The notes under the pieces were generated by a model that was not told where the DNA came from, ran no database searches, and worked only from the letters and a program-made list of their open reading frames with translations. Both the position numbers and the translations under genes were made by a program. From an uncultured Actinomycetes bacterium (lineage in GTDB: Bacteria; Actinomycetota; Actinomycetes; Mycobacteriales; Mycobacteriaceae): a stretch of 17,844 nucleotides of DNA. The stretch spans positions 1-17,844 of the forward strand of contig CAIWCQ010000479.1 in NCBI GenBank assembly GCA_903911165.1. Direction: 5' to 3'. Positions 8,494 to 17,844 of this stretch are shown one piece after another (positions within the stretch are counted from its first letter, which is position 1; each line of letters starts with the position of its first letter).

Positions 8494-10092
8494 TTATGCC
8501 AGGTCGGACGGGCCAGACCCAAAAGGGTGGTAGCGGTCGCCGCGGCCCTCACGGTGCCACAGCACACCGGCGGTGACCTCAAGGCCCTGGGCGGTCAGCG
8601 TGCGCTTGAGGATTTTGTTGGTCGCAGTGACCGGCAGATCGTCAGTGATCCACACGTAGCGCGGCCATGCCTTCGGGGAAAGGTCGGGCTGCGCGGCAAG
8701 AAAGTCACCGAATTCGTGCGGGGTCAGCGTGGCACCGTCGCGCAGCACCAGAGCCGCCATCACCGCATCGCCGACCTGCGGGTCACCAACGGCGTAGACG
8801 GCAACCCGGTTGATCGGCGCCAGTCGGTGCAGAATCCGCTCTATCGGCGCGGTGGTCAGATTCTCGCCGTCCACCCGCAGCCATTCCCCGGTGCGCCCGG
8901 CGAGGTAGATCCAGCCGTCGGCGTCGCGGTAGGCGAGGTCGCCGGAGAAGTACATGCCGTGACGCAGGCGTTCGCCGGTGGCCTGCGCATCGTTGTAGTA
9001 ACCACCGAACATTCCGGCGCCTTCGGTGTTCACGATCTCGCCGATCGCCTCGTCGGGGTTAGCCAGCGCCCCGGAGGCGTCAAAGACGGCCGGCGGGCAC
9101 TCCGCCACGGTGTCCGGGTTGTAGATCGCCACCCCGGGGAAGCCACGGCCGACCGAACCCGACGGGCACTGGCCGTCCCGGGTGATGATCACCGCTCCCT
9201 CAGTCGAGCCGAAGCCGTCCCATACGGTCGCGCCGAAACGTCGGCCGAACTCGGCGATGTCGCGTTCGGCCGCCTCGTTGCCGAATGCCACCCTCAGCGG
9301 ATTGTCGGAGTCGCCGGGACTCTCCGGCGTAGCCAAAACGTAGGCCAGCGGCTTGCCGACATAGTTCATATAGGTCGCACCGTAACGGCGCAGATCTTCG
9401 AGCAGGCCCGAGGCGGAGAACGTCGCCGGTGCCATCGCCGCCCCCGACGACAGCGCCACCGACCAACCGGCCATCAGGGCATTGGAGTGGAACAGCGGCA
9501 TCGACAGGTAACAGACATCGGCTGCGGTGATCGAAAACCGTTGCACCAGTGATTCTCCGGCGAAAGGCACCATCATGTGCGCAACCTGAACCGCCTTGGG
9601 TTCGCCGCTGGTGCCCGAGGTGAAGATCAGCATGAAGGTGTCGCCGGCCTCGACGGTGCGGTGCGGAATCAGTTCGCCTGCGTCGGCGCTGACCTGAGCC
9701 CAGTGCGCTGAGTCGACGTCGAACACCCGCACGCCCGATAAATCCAACCCGTCGAGCAGGCCGCGGTGAGCCTGGTCGGTGAGCAGTATCTGACAGTCGG
9801 CCCGGGCGATGTCACCCGCGAGCGCCTCGCCGCGGCGGGTGGTGTTGATACCGCAGAGAACGTACCCGCCCAATCCGGCCGCGGCCATCGCGGTGAGCAT
9901 CGCCGGGGTGTTGCCCAGTAATGTCCCCACGTGCAGCGGCCGGTCGATGTCGGCCACTGCGATCAGCGCCGCGGCGTGGCGTGCCGCCTCGTCGAGGTGC
10001 TCGCGCCACGTCCACACGCGATCCCCGTACTTCACCGCAGGGGCGGGATCGTCGATCCTCATCTGGAGAAGCTGCTGGACGGTGTCGGTCAT
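8494..10092 (-). CDS. fadD1: FadD-type fatty-acid/acyl-CoA synthetase
   Basis: This member of the adenylate-forming superfamily activates a carboxylic acid with ATP and joins it to CoA. It has 532 residues: the P-loop [11 protein letters not shown] (156-166), the GFGSTEG motif (293-299), [10 protein letters not shown] (381-390), the hinge [11 protein letters not shown] (402-412), and a C-terminal lysine in TATNKILKR (Lys493) at the catalytic position. The hinge sequence and the terminal RGDRYHPF resemble the FATP-like mycobacterial group. From memory, length and N-terminus (MTDTVQ) agree with FadD1, but this was not checked, so treat the symbol as provisional and the substrate as unknown. The ATG is one base after the upstream stop (TGA-G-ATG), so it is translationally coupled to the DinB-like gene. 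Confidence 0.88.
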   Translation of the reverse strand: MTDTVQQLLQMRIDDPAPAVKYGDRVWTWREHLDEAARHAAALIAVADIDRPLHVGTLLGNTPAMLTAMAAAGLGGYVLCGINTTRRGEALAGDIARADCQILLTDQAHRGLLDGLDLSGVRVFDVDSAHWAQVSADAGELIPHRTVEAGDTFMLIFTSGTSGEPKAVQVAHMMVPFAGESLVQRFSITAADVCYLSMPLFHSNALMAGWSVALSSGAAMAPATFSASGLLEDLRRYGATYMNYVGKPLAYVLATPESPGDSDNPLRVAFGNEAAERDIAEFGRRFGATVWDGFGSTEGAVIITRDGQCPSGSVGRGFPGVAIYNPDTVAECPPAVFDASGALANPDEAIGEIVNTEGAGMFGGYYNDAQATGERLRHGMYFSGDLAYRDADGWIYLAGRTGEWLRVDGENLTTAPIERILHRLAPINRVAVYAVGDPQVGDAVMAALVLRDGATLTPHEFGDFLAAQPDLSPKAWPRYVWITDDLPVTATNKILKRTLTAQGLEVTAGVLWHREGRGDRYHPFGSGPSDLA

Positions 10093-10093
10093 C

Positions 10094-10669
10094 TCAGGGC
10101 TGTGCCCGGCCGGCGAGGATCATCACGATGTCGCCGATCGGAACCTGAACCTCTCGGCCCTCGCCTGCCGCAAACTCCACGTCGGTGGCGACCAGCCTGA
10201 CACCGGCGAGGTGCCGCTGGCCATTGAGGGGAAATGTCATCCCGGACAGCTTCTGCGCGGCTTCGCGCGCCCCATCGAGCGGCATCGGCCAGTCGATCCC
10301 CAGTGGCACGGTGATGTCCTGGCCGTGGACCAGCAGTTCGATCAGCGGCTGTTGCACGGTGGTTCCGGGCACCCTCTTACGGGAACCGGCCATACCTCGT
10401 AGCGCGGTGGCGATCTGGGCCTGCGACCGCCGGTCTTCGCGACCCAGACGCCGGATCATCGAGTCGAATCGGAAGCCGGACTTGGCCGCCTCAACGATCG
10501 CCCGCACCGGGTGCATGTGCGAGTGAGTCAGGTGAGCGGCGACATCGCGAACCCGCCAACCGTCACACAGCGACTGTGCCATCCACTGCTCGGAGTTGAG
10601 ACCTCCGAGCAGTGCGGCGAGTTCAATGCGCTGATCATCGACGCAGCGCCAGATCTCATCGGTGTTCAC
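10094..10669 (-). CDS. DinB-like / mycothiol-dependent maleylpyruvate isomerase family protein
   Basis: This 191-residue protein belongs to the DinB/MDMPI helical-bundle fold, in which a metal is bound by His, Glu and His. The conserved N-terminal signature SLCDGWRVRDVAAHL is at residues 33-47, with His46 the likely first ligand. IELLVHGQDI (110-119) supplies Glu111 and His115 in the E-x3-H spacing of mycothiol-dependent maleylpyruvate isomerase. The metal set therefore looks complete, but the family includes many proteins of unknown reaction and the substrate cannot be named. The GTG start is 5 nt after the rho stop, and the gene ends one base before fadD, so all three probably share an mRNA. 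Its pairing with an acyl-CoA synthetase hints at small-molecule metabolism or detoxification. Confidence 0.8.
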   Translation of the reverse strand: MNTDEIWRCVDDQRIELAALLGGLNSEQWMAQSLCDGWRVRDVAAHLTHSHMHPVRAIVEAAKSGFRFDSMIRRLGREDRRSQAQIATALRGMAGSRKRVPGTTVQQPLIELLVHGQDITVPLGIDWPMPLDGAREAAQKLSGMTFPLNGQRHLAGVRLVATDVEFAAGEGREVQVPIGDIVMILAGRAQP

Positions 10670-10674
10670 CGCTG

Positions 10675-12423
10675 TCAGTCGGAGTCGGCCATACCCGGTG
10701 CCGTCTTGGACACCTGCACCAAGAACTCGTAGTTGGTCTTAGTTTTGCGCAGCTGGCTCATCAGCAGGTCGATCGCCTGATGCGAATCCAGACCGGAGAG
10801 CACCCGGCGCAGCTTATGCACGACCGCGAACTCGTCGGTGGACAGCAACAACTCGTCCTTACGGGTACCCGACGGGTTGACGTCGACGGCCGGAAACACC
10901 CGCCGCTCGGCGATCTTGCGGTCGAGTTTAAGCTCCGCGTTACCGGTGCCCTTGAACTCTTCGAAGATCACCGTGTCACCGGTGGAGCCGGTCTCGACCA
11001 TCGCGGTCGCGATAATGGTCAACGAACCGCCGTTCTCGATGTTGCGCGCCGCACCGAGGAAGCGCTTAGGCGGGTAGAGCGCCGTCGAGTCCACGCCACC
11101 GGAGAGGATGCGCCCGGACGCCGGCGAGGCGTTGTTGTAGGCGCGGCCCAGGCGGGTGATCGAGTCGAGCAGCACCACCACGTCCTTGCCTTCCTCGACG
11201 AGTCGCTTGGCGCGCTCGATGGCGAGTTCGGCCGCCTGGGTGTGATCCGACGGCGGGCGATCGAAGGTCGAGGCGATGACCTCCCCCTTGACCGAACGCT
11301 GCATGTCGGTGACCTCTTCGGGCCGCTCGTCGACGAGCACCACCATCAGATGGCATTCCGGATTGTTGCGGGTGATGGCGTTCGCGATGTCCTGCATGAT
11401 CGTGGTCTTGCCGGCTTTGGGCGGCGAGACGATCAGAGCGCGCTGGCCCTTCCCGATGGGCATGATGAGGTCGATGACGCGGGTGGTGAGCTTCTCCGGA
11501 GAGGTCTCCAGGCGCAACCGCTGGTTGGGATACAGCGGGGTCAGCTTGCCGAACTCGGGACGCTTGCGGGCATCCTCGACCGGGCCGCCGTTGACGCTGT
11601 CCAGTCGCACCAGCGGGTTGAACTTCTGCCGCTGATTTCCCCCGTTGCCTTCGGTCTCGCGCGCGACCCGCACAGCGCCGGTGACCGCGTCGCCGCGTCG
11701 CAGGCCGTTCTTGCGGACCATGTTCATCGAGACGTAGACGTCGTTGGGCCCGGCAAGATAGCCGGAGGTGCGCACAAAGGCGTAGTTGTCGAGAACGTCA
11801 AGAATTCCCGCCACCGGTTGAACGACTTCGTCCTCCCGAAGTTCGGCCTCGTTGGCACCGCCGGCATCGCCACCGCCGCCGCCGGGACGATCACCGCGGC
11901 GACGCCGGTCCCGGAATCGCCGTCCGCGGCGCCCACCGCGGCCGTCACCGTCGTCGTCGCGATTGTTCTGGGCGGCCGCTTCACCGCCTGGTTCGCCGGA
12001 TTCGGTCCGGCGCTCAGCAGGTGCCCTGCGCTGGCCTGAATCGGATTGGCCAGAATCGGATTGGCCAGAATCGGATTGGCTCGCACCGGACTGGCCCGAA
12101 TCGGATTGGTTCCGTTCGGGCGCGCGGTCGGCAGGCTCAGCGTCGGTGCGCTGATTCGTCTCTGTCGTGCGGTTGCGGCCCGATTCCGTGCCGCGGACTT
12201 CCCGGATCGCGGAGATCAGATCGCCCTTGCGCATCCCGGACGCGCCCTTGACGCCGGCACTTGCGGCCAGCGCGCGAAGTTCCGGCAGCACCATCGCATT
12301 CAGCGAACTGCCGGACGCCGCGTCCGGGGCGCTGTCCGCAGTTGGGCTTTCGGATTTCACGGGTGCCGACGACTCCGTCTGAGGAGTGCGGTCTGAGGCC
12401 GTGATGAGGTCCGTATCGGTCAC
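10675..12423 (-). CDS. rho: Transcription termination factor Rho
   Basis: This hexameric RNA-dependent ATPase ends transcription. It has 582 residues, longer than E. coli Rho (419 aa) because of the actinobacterial N-terminus. Layout: Ser/Thr-rich start; SAP-like helix domain (about 41-78, [11 protein letters not shown]...[11 protein letters not shown]); an extended hydrophilic insert (about 80-197) with a pentapeptide repeat, acidic and Arg/Gly-rich parts; the OB-type RNA-binding domain (from about 199); the RecA-like ATPase with Walker A PPKAGKTT (334-341), VDERPEEV (364-371) and the Q/R-loop regions; and the C-terminal [10 protein letters not shown]. Met343 after the P-loop is the residue reported in M. 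tuberculosis Rho to block bicyclomycin. The GTG at 12423 has AAGGA 6 nt upstream. Confidence 0.96.
   Translation of the reverse strand: MTDTDLITASDRTPQTESSAPVKSESPTADSAPDAASGSSLNAMVLPELRALAASAGVKGASGMRKGDLISAIREVRGTESGRNRTTETNQRTDAEPADRAPERNQSDSGQSGASQSDSGQSDSGQSDSGQRRAPAERRTESGEPGGEAAAQNNRDDDGDGRGGRRGRRFRDRRRRGDRPGGGGGDAGGANEAELREDEVVQPVAGILDVLDNYAFVRTSGYLAGPNDVYVSMNMVRKNGLRRGDAVTGAVRVARETEGNGGNQRQKFNPLVRLDSVNGGPVEDARKRPEFGKLTPLYPNQRLRLETSPEKLTTRVIDLIMPIGKGQRALIVSPPKAGKTTIMQDIANAITRNNPECHLMVVLVDERPEEVTDMQRSVKGEVIASTFDRPPSDHTQAAELAIERAKRLVEEGKDVVVLLDSITRLGRAYNNASPASGRILSGGVDSTALYPPKRFLGAARNIENGGSLTIIATAMVETGSTGDTVIFEEFKGTGNAELKLDRKIAERRVFPAVDVNPSGTRKDELLLSTDEFAVVHKLRRVLSGLDSHQAIDLLMSQLRKTKTNYEFLVQVSKTAPGMADSD
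12041..12115. repeat. 15-bp tandem repeat in rho encoding SDSGQ units
   Basis: About five 15-bp units run from 12041: two are identical (12041-12055 and 12056-12070) and the next three are diverged. On the minus strand they encode SDSGQ-type pentapeptides at residues about 103-131. Copy number in this kind of tract is expected to vary between strains. It lies in the disordered RNA-binding insert of Rho. Confidence 0.9.
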
Positions 12424-12472
12424 GGATTTCCTTTCTTCCCTCCGCGTTTTCGGGTGCGGGGGTTTGTGGCAT

Positions 12473-12488
12473 TCAGCTGTACAGCTGA
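12473..12488. repeat. 16-bp perfect palindrome in the rho leader
   Basis: TCAGCTGTACAGCTGA is fully self-complementary and lies about 50 nt upstream of the rho start. It could be a protein-binding dyad on DNA. As RNA it has almost no loop, so a stable intramolecular hairpin would lose its central pairs. Confidence 0.75.
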
Positions 12489-12674
12489 GTGCGATGCATC
12501 ACCGTCGGCGGTGTCGCCGGGGCTAATGCAGAGGTCGGCGCTATCGGGCCAACCGCTAGTCCACCGGAGGTCTCTGCGGAAACGGGCGTCTCTGCGAAAC
12601 TGGAGGCTCTACGAAGATTGTGGTGACTGTCCTAAAGTCGGCGCAAGTAACGCTGCGATGAGTGGACAATGTAA

Positions 12675-12703
12675 AGAATAGCTGTCTTTGCTGCCCGAAG
12701 CAA
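12675..12703 (-). promoter_or_regulatory. Sigma-A-type promoter for rho
   Basis: On the minus strand TTGCTT (12703-12698) is followed after 17 nt by TATTCT (12680-12675), close to TTGACA-N17-TANNNT. The expected start site is near 12668, giving a rho leader of about 245 nt. It is the best promoter match noticed in the window and would make rho and its two downstream partners a unit separate from the thr operon. Confidence 0.6.
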
Positions 12704-12745
12704 CAACAACTCACAGGTTGACCGGTGAACCGGTGTTGGCGACAC

Positions 12746-13727
<982 letters not shown>

Positions 13728-13731
<4 letters not shown>

Positions 13732-14810
13732 CCCAGTCCGAGTGCAGCCACCACGGCGCCGGGGTCAACGGCAACTGGAGTGACTGCCGGTACATCCCGC
13801 AGTGCGGTGTCGGGATCCTTGAGGCCGTGTCCGGTAACGGTGCACACCACCGTCGACCCGGGCCGCACCCAGCCGTCCTCGGCGGCCTTGAGCAGACCGG
13901 CGACACTCGCCGCCGAGGCCGGTTCGACGAACACGCCCTCCTCGCGGGCCAGCAGACGGTAGGCGGCCAGTAACTCGTCGTCGGTGGCGGCCAGGAACCG
14001 TCCGCCCGACTCCTCACGCGCGGCCATCGCGCCGTCCCACGACGCAGGCGATCCGATCCGGATGGCGGTGGCCAGCGTCTCGGGCTTGCTCACCGGCTTG
14101 CCCAGAACCAATGGCGCGGCGCCGGCGGCCTGGGTGCCCAACATCCGAGGCAGCTTGTCAGTCAGTCCGTCCCGGTGGTACTCGGTGTAGCCGCGCCAGT
14201 AGGCGGTGATGTTTCCGGCATTGCCCACCGGCAGCGCATGCACGTCCGGCGCAGTGCCCAAGGCGTCGACGATCTCGAAGGCCGCAGTCTTCTGGCCCTC
14301 GATGCGCACCGGGTTGACGCTGTTGACCAGTGAGATGCTCGGGTAGTCGGCGGTGAGCTTGCGGACGAGTTCCAGGCAGTCGTCGAAGTTGCCGTCGACC
14401 TGAATGATCTTGGCGCCGTGCATCACGGCCTGGGCCAATTTGCCCATCGCGATCTTGCCCTGCGGGATCAGCACCGCGCAGGTGATGCCGGCCCGGGCCG
14501 CGTACGCCGCCGCCGAGGCCGAGGTGTTGCCGGTCGACGCACACAGGACGGCCTGCCGTCCGTGCGCCACCGCCTCGGTCACCGCCATGGTCATGCCGCG
14601 ATCCTTAAACGACCCGGTGGGGTTGGCGCCTTCGATCTTCAGATACACGGTGCAACCGGTCCGCTCCGAGAGCCTGGGCGCACGCACGAGCGGAGTGCCG
14701 CCCTCGAGCAGGGTCACCGGCGCCCAACCAGCCGCCATCGGCAACCGGTCGCGATAGGCCTCGATAAGGCCGGGCCACGGGGTGTGCACGCGCGTCGAGG
14801 TGTTACTCAT
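13728..14810 (-). CDS. thrC: Threonine synthase
   Basis: This PLP enzyme converts O-phosphohomoserine to threonine. Its 360 residues are the usual length for the short actinobacterial form. Lys69 in PTGSFKDRG binds [11 protein letters not shown] (92-99) and the phosphate loop GNAGN (196-200) hold the cofactor. The C-terminal part carries the EPASAAS segment and the TGHGLKDP motif. The ATG at 14810 overlaps the hom TGA by 4 nt, so the three-enzyme path homoserine dehydrogenase, kinase and threonine synthase is translated from one coupled message. Hom and ThrC are adjacent, with ThrB last although it acts between them. The frame is intact. Confidence 0.97.
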
Positions 14811-16123
14811 TCGCTCGTTCCCTCCAGACGCAACACGCTGTTGACCTCCACGACGGCGTCAAGTTCGGAGAGTGCGGCGACGGTCTCGGACAACGCCGCG
14901 TCGGTGGCCCGGTGGGTGACCACGACGATCCGCGCCCCCGTGGCGTGGCCATGAGCGTCGAGAATTCCCTCTTGGCGGACCTCGGCGATGCTCACCTCGC
15001 GCCGGCCGAATTCGGTTGCTACCGAAGCCAGTACACCGGGACGGTCCTTGACCGTCATGCTTACGTAGTAGCGGGTAGAGATCACACCCATCGGCGCGAT
15101 CGGCAACTGCGCATACTTGGACTCGCGAGGACCGCGGCCACCGTGCACCCGGTTACGCGCGGCCATCACCACATCGCCCATCACCGCCGAGGCGGTGGGG
15201 TTGCCACCGGCCCCCTGCCCATAGAACATCAGTCGGCCGGCCGCTTCGGCTTCCACGACGACGGCGTTGAACGCGCCGTTGACCGTCGCCAGCGGATGAC
15301 TCAGCGGAACCAGTGCCGGGTAGACCCGCGCTGAAACCCGTTCGGGGCCATCGGTGGAGGTGATGCGTTCGCAGATGGCCAGCAGTTTGATCGTGCAGCC
15401 CAGGCCGCGGGCGGCATCGAAGTCCGCGGAGGTGACCTTGGTGATGCCCTCCCGGTATACGTCACTGGCCGTGACCCGGGTATGGAACGCGATGGATGCC
15501 AGAATCGCGGCCTTGGCTGCGGCGTCGTAACCCTCGACATCGGCGGTCGGGTCGGCCTCTGCGTAGCCCAGTGCGCTGGCGTCCGCCAGTGCGCTGGCGT
15601 AATCGGCTCCGGTGGAGGCCATTTCGGAGAGGATGTAGTTGGTGGTGCCGTTGACGATGCCGGCCACCCGCAACACCGTGTCCCCGGCCAGCGACTGGGT
15701 GAGCGGCCGGATCACCGGGATCGCACCGGCCACCGCCGCCTCGAAGTAGAGGTCGACGTGGGCACGTTCGGCGGCCTGGGCCAACTCTCCGGTGGATTGG
15801 GCCAGCAGGGCCTTGTTCGCCGTCACGACCGACTTGCCGTGCTCGAGTGCGGTGAGGATGGCCTTGCGCGCGGGTTCGACCGGCCCCATCAACTCCACCA
15901 CGATATCGACGTCGGATCGGGAGACCAGTTCCTCGACGTTCTCGGTGAGCATCGAAGCCGGCACCGAACGGTCGCCGGAGACGCTCCGGACCGCGACGCC
16001 GCGCAGTTCCAGCGGCGCGCCGATGCGTGCGGTCAGGTCGGCGGCACTGGACTCGATGATCCGCACCACCTCGCGGCCCACATTGCCCAGTCCGAGCACC
16101 GCGATGCCGATCGGCTTGGTCAT
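14807..16123 (-). CDS. hom: Homoserine dehydrogenase
   Basis: This enzyme reduces aspartate semialdehyde to homoserine with NAD(P)H, the branch point toward threonine and methionine. It has 438 residues: Rossmann motif GLGNVG (11-16), TANKALLA (101-108), NGTTNYIL (158-165), catalytic-region Asp200 and Lys204 in [10 protein letters not shown], and a C-terminal ACT domain (from about residue 355, [18 protein letters not shown]), consistent with feedback control by threonine. The ATG at 16123 has GGAGG 7 nt upstream inside the end of lysA and overlaps the lysA stop by 4 nt. It has no aspartokinase domain. M. tuberculosis calls it thrA (Rv1294). Confidence 0.97.
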   Translation of the reverse strand: MTKPIGIAVLGLGNVGREVVRIIESSAADLTARIGAPLELRGVAVRSVSGDRSVPASMLTENVEELVSRSDVDIVVELMGPVEPARKAILTALEHGKSVVTANKALLAQSTGELAQAAERAHVDLYFEAAVAGAIPVIRPLTQSLAGDTVLRVAGIVNGTTNYILSEMASTGADYASALADASALGYAEADPTADVEGYDAAAKAAILASIAFHTRVTASDVYREGITKVTSADFDAARGLGCTIKLLAICERITSTDGPERVSARVYPALVPLSHPLATVNGAFNAVVVEAEAAGRLMFYGQGAGGNPTASAVMGDVVMAARNRVHGGRGPRESKYAQLPIAPMGVISTRYYVSMTVKDRPGVLASVATEFGRREVSIAEVRQEGILDAHGHATGARIVVVTHRATDAALSETVAALSELDAVVEVNSVLRLEGTSE

Positions 16124-17541
16124 GTGTCTACCTCCAGGCTGAGCAGGTCGTCAACGGTCTCCCGACGTAATACCAGTCGGGACTGACCGTCGCGCACGGC
16201 CACTACGGCCGGCCGGCCGATCAGGTTGTAGCGGCTCGACATCGAGTAGCAGTAGGCCCCGGTCGCGGCGACGGCGAGCAGATCACCGGCAGCCGTGTCG
16301 TCGGGAATCCAGGCGTCGGGGACCACGATATCGCCGGTTTCGCAGTGCTTGCCGACGATGCGGGCCAGCCTCGGACCGGCGGTACTGGACCGCGATACCA
16401 GGCGGACGTCGTATTGCGCGCCGTAAAGCGAGGTGCGGATGTTGTCGCTCATCCCGCCGTCGACGCTGACGTACCGCCGGTGCGCCCCTGCGTTGATCGC
16501 CACATCCTTGATTGTGCCGACCTCGTAGACGGTGATGGTGCCGGGTCCGGCGATGGCCCGGCCCGGTTCGACCACCAATCGGGGCGTGGGCAGTCCGACC
16601 GCGGCGGACTCGGTGTGCACGATCGCCGCCAAGGTGGCGGCCAGATCGGCGACGGGCGTCGGATCATCTTCGGCCACATAGGAAATCCCGAATCCGCCGC
16701 CGAGGTCGACGGTGGCTATCTGGGCGGTCTTGTGCACGCCGAACTCAGCGACGATGTCGCGCAGTAAACCGATCACCCTTCGGGCGGCCAACTCGAACCC
16801 GCCGGCGTCAAAGATCTGCGAGCCGATGTGGCTGTGCAGACCCACCAGTCGCAGGTGGTCCGCGGCGAAAACCCGGCGAACGGCTTCCATCGCGGCGCCG
16901 CCGGCCAGCGATAGCCCGAACTTTTGGTCCTCGTGAGCCGTGGCGATGTACTCGTGGGTGTGTGCCTCCACCCCGACAGTCACCCGGATCATCACGTTCT
17001 GCACGATTCCGGCGCCACCGGCCACGGCATCGAGTCGGTCGATTTCAATCATCGAGTCCAGCACCACGTAGCCGATGCCGGACTTGACCGCCGCGGTGAG
17101 TTCGTCGACGGATTTGTTGTTGCCGTGCAGCGCGATTCGCTCAGCCGGGAACCCAGCGTGCAACGCGACGGCAAGTTCGCCACCGCTGGCGACGTCGAGA
17201 GACAACCCCTCCTCGGCGACCCAGCGCGCGATCTCGCTGCACAGGAATGCCTTGGCTGCGTAGTGAACGTTGGCACCACCACCGAACGCCGCCGCCATCT
17301 CGCGGCAGCGGCCACGGAAGTCGTCCTCGTCGATCACGAACAGCGGCGTCCGGTACTGCTCGGCGAGTTCGGTCACGGCAACACCAGCCACCCGCACCAC
17401 TCCGTCATCTCCGCGGGACAGGTTGCGCGGCCAGATCTCCGGCGCCAGCGCAGCCATATCGTCGGCGGTCTGCGGCCGAGGCGGCAAACCGACGTGGCTG
17501 ATCTCGCCCGCGTGGCGGGGTCCGGCCGGGTGGACGTTCAC
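16120..17541 (-). CDS. lysA: Diaminopimelate decarboxylase
   Basis: This PLP enzyme makes L-lysine from meso-diaminopimelate, the final lysine step, which draws on the peptidoglycan precursor pool. It has 473 residues in the fold type III alanine-racemase-like arrangement: Lys97 in [10 protein letters not shown] forms the Schiff base, with HGNNKS (139-144), HSHIGSQ (236-242), the phosphate-binding GGGFG (281-285), EPGR (325-328), Cys400 in GKHCETGD as the active-site cysteine from the partner subunit, and [12 protein letters not shown]. The GTG at 17541 overlaps the argS stop by 4 nt and gives a 25-residue N-terminal extension relative to M. tuberculosis LysA (447 aa), like that of fast-growing mycobacteria as I recall; an internal start is possible. 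Confidence 0.95.
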   Translation of the reverse strand: MNVHPAGPRHAGEISHVGLPPRPQTADDMAALAPEIWPRNLSRGDDGVVRVAGVAVTELAEQYRTPLFVIDEDDFRGRCREMAAAFGGGANVHYAAKAFLCSEIARWVAEEGLSLDVASGGELAVALHAGFPAERIALHGNNKSVDELTAAVKSGIGYVVLDSMIEIDRLDAVAGGAGIVQNVMIRVTVGVEAHTHEYIATAHEDQKFGLSLAGGAAMEAVRRVFAADHLRLVGLHSHIGSQIFDAGGFELAARRVIGLLRDIVAEFGVHKTAQIATVDLGGGFGISYVAEDDPTPVADLAATLAAIVHTESAAVGLPTPRLVVEPGRAIAGPGTITVYEVGTIKDVAINAGAHRRYVSVDGGMSDNIRTSLYGAQYDVRLVSRSSTAGPRLARIVGKHCETGDIVVPDAWIPDDTAAGDLLAVAATGAYCYSMSSRYNLIGRPAVVAVRDGQSRLVLRRETVDDLLSLEVDT

Positions 17542-17844
17542 ATCCGCTCCGGAGCCGAGACGCCAAGGATGTCAAGGCCGTTGGCGATTACCTGCCGGGT
17601 CGCCGCGCACAGGGCAAGGCGCGCGCGGTGTACGTCGCCCGCAGATTCGTCGCCCTGCGGCAGCACCCGGTGGGAGTCGTAGAACCGGTGGTAGTCGCCG
17701 GCGAGGTCCTCCAGGTAGCGGCAGACCCGGTGGGGTTCGCGCAATGCGGCGGCGGACTGCAGCACCCGTGGGTAGTCGCCGAGGGTGCGGATCAACGCGC
17801 CCTCTCTGTCGTGGCCGAGTTCCGCCAGATGCGACAGGTCGGGC
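17538..17844 (-). CDS. argS: Arginyl-tRNA synthetase, 3' end (cut by window edge)
   Basis: The last 101 codons are present and form the all-helical DALR anticodon-binding domain: [23 protein letters not shown], then [20 protein letters not shown], and the class I terminal segment [24 protein letters not shown]. This C-terminus is characteristic of bacterial ArgRS; the catalytic domain with HIGH and KMSKS lies beyond position 17844. The stop overlaps the lysA GTG by 4 nt, linking arginine tRNA charging to the lysine/threonine operon, as in other corynebacteriales. Confidence 0.93.
   Translation of the reverse strand, partial: PDLSHLAELGHDREGALIRTLGDYPRVLQSAAALREPHRVCRYLEDLAGDYHRFYDSHRVLPQGDESAGDVHRARLALCAATRQVIANGLDILGVSAPERM

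Noticed and set aside
10612..12039. Long plus-strand open frame (475 codons) opposite rho
   Set aside because: It mirrors Rho codons and the 15-bp repeat; composition is Arg/Gly/Val-rich without recognisable domains.
12465..12500. Eight-codon upstream ORF (MHRTQLYS) in the rho leader, ending inside the palindrome
   Set aside because: No Shine-Dalgarno before its ATG and too short to judge; kept only as a curiosity.
12721..12734. ACCGG/CCGGT hairpin after thrB as an intrinsic terminator
   Set aside because: Only five base pairs and the following GTTGTTGTTGCTT is not a true T tract.
15568..15600. 15-bp direct repeat inside hom
   Set aside because: It encodes [11 protein letters not shown], which is conserved in homoserine dehydrogenase of related species, so it is old coding similarity rather than a recent duplication.

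Overview
This is a high-GC actinobacterial chromosome segment, almost certainly from a mycobacterium (Mycobacterium or Mycolicibacterium). The reasons are a fused b-delta ATP synthase subunit, an AtpE nearly identical to the bedaquiline-target c subunit, a Rho with a long hydrophilic N-terminal insert, many GTG starts, and the conserved order argS-lysA-hom-thrC-thrB-rho ... rpmE-prfA-prmC-tsaC-wecA-AtpI-like-atpB-E-F-H-A known from M. tuberculosis. I recognised the genes by recalled family similarity and motifs; no database search was run. Every gene lies on the minus strand, so transcription runs from high to low coordinates.

In the direction of transcription: the argS 3' end (17844-17538) overlaps lysA, which overlaps hom, which overlaps thrC, each by 4 nt; thrB follows after 33 nt. 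This is an aspartate-family amino acid operon (lysine, homoserine, threonine). A 341-bp non-coding stretch (12764-12424) then carries a good sigma-A-type promoter and a leader of about 245 nt ahead of rho. Directly downstream of rho, and tightly spaced with it, are two accessory genes: a DinB/mycothiol-dependent maleylpyruvate-isomerase-like protein and a FadD-type acyl-CoA synthetase. As I recall it, this pair is absent between rho and rpmE in M. tuberculosis. A translation and cell-envelope block follows: rpmE (bL31), prfA (RF1), prmC (the methylase that modifies RF1), tsaC (t6A synthesis) and wecA (decaprenyl-phosphate GlcNAc-1-P transferase). The last block is the ATP synthase operon: a membrane AtpI-like gene, atpB, atpE, atpF, the fused atpH, and the 5' third of atpA.

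No tRNA, rRNA, CRISPR array, insertion sequence or phage gene was seen. The window is mostly conserved housekeeping sequence, and I found no convincing new multi-gene system. The most distinctive local signal is a set of short perfect tandem duplications (12-33 bp period). Several sit exactly on gene ends: the atpH stop, the thrC stop / thrB ribosome binding site, the thrB stop (where the duplication itself creates the stop codon), the wecA N-terminus and the prfA-rpmE spacer. The accessory pair after rho and the long rho leader with a 16-bp perfect palindrome are the other points worth a second look.
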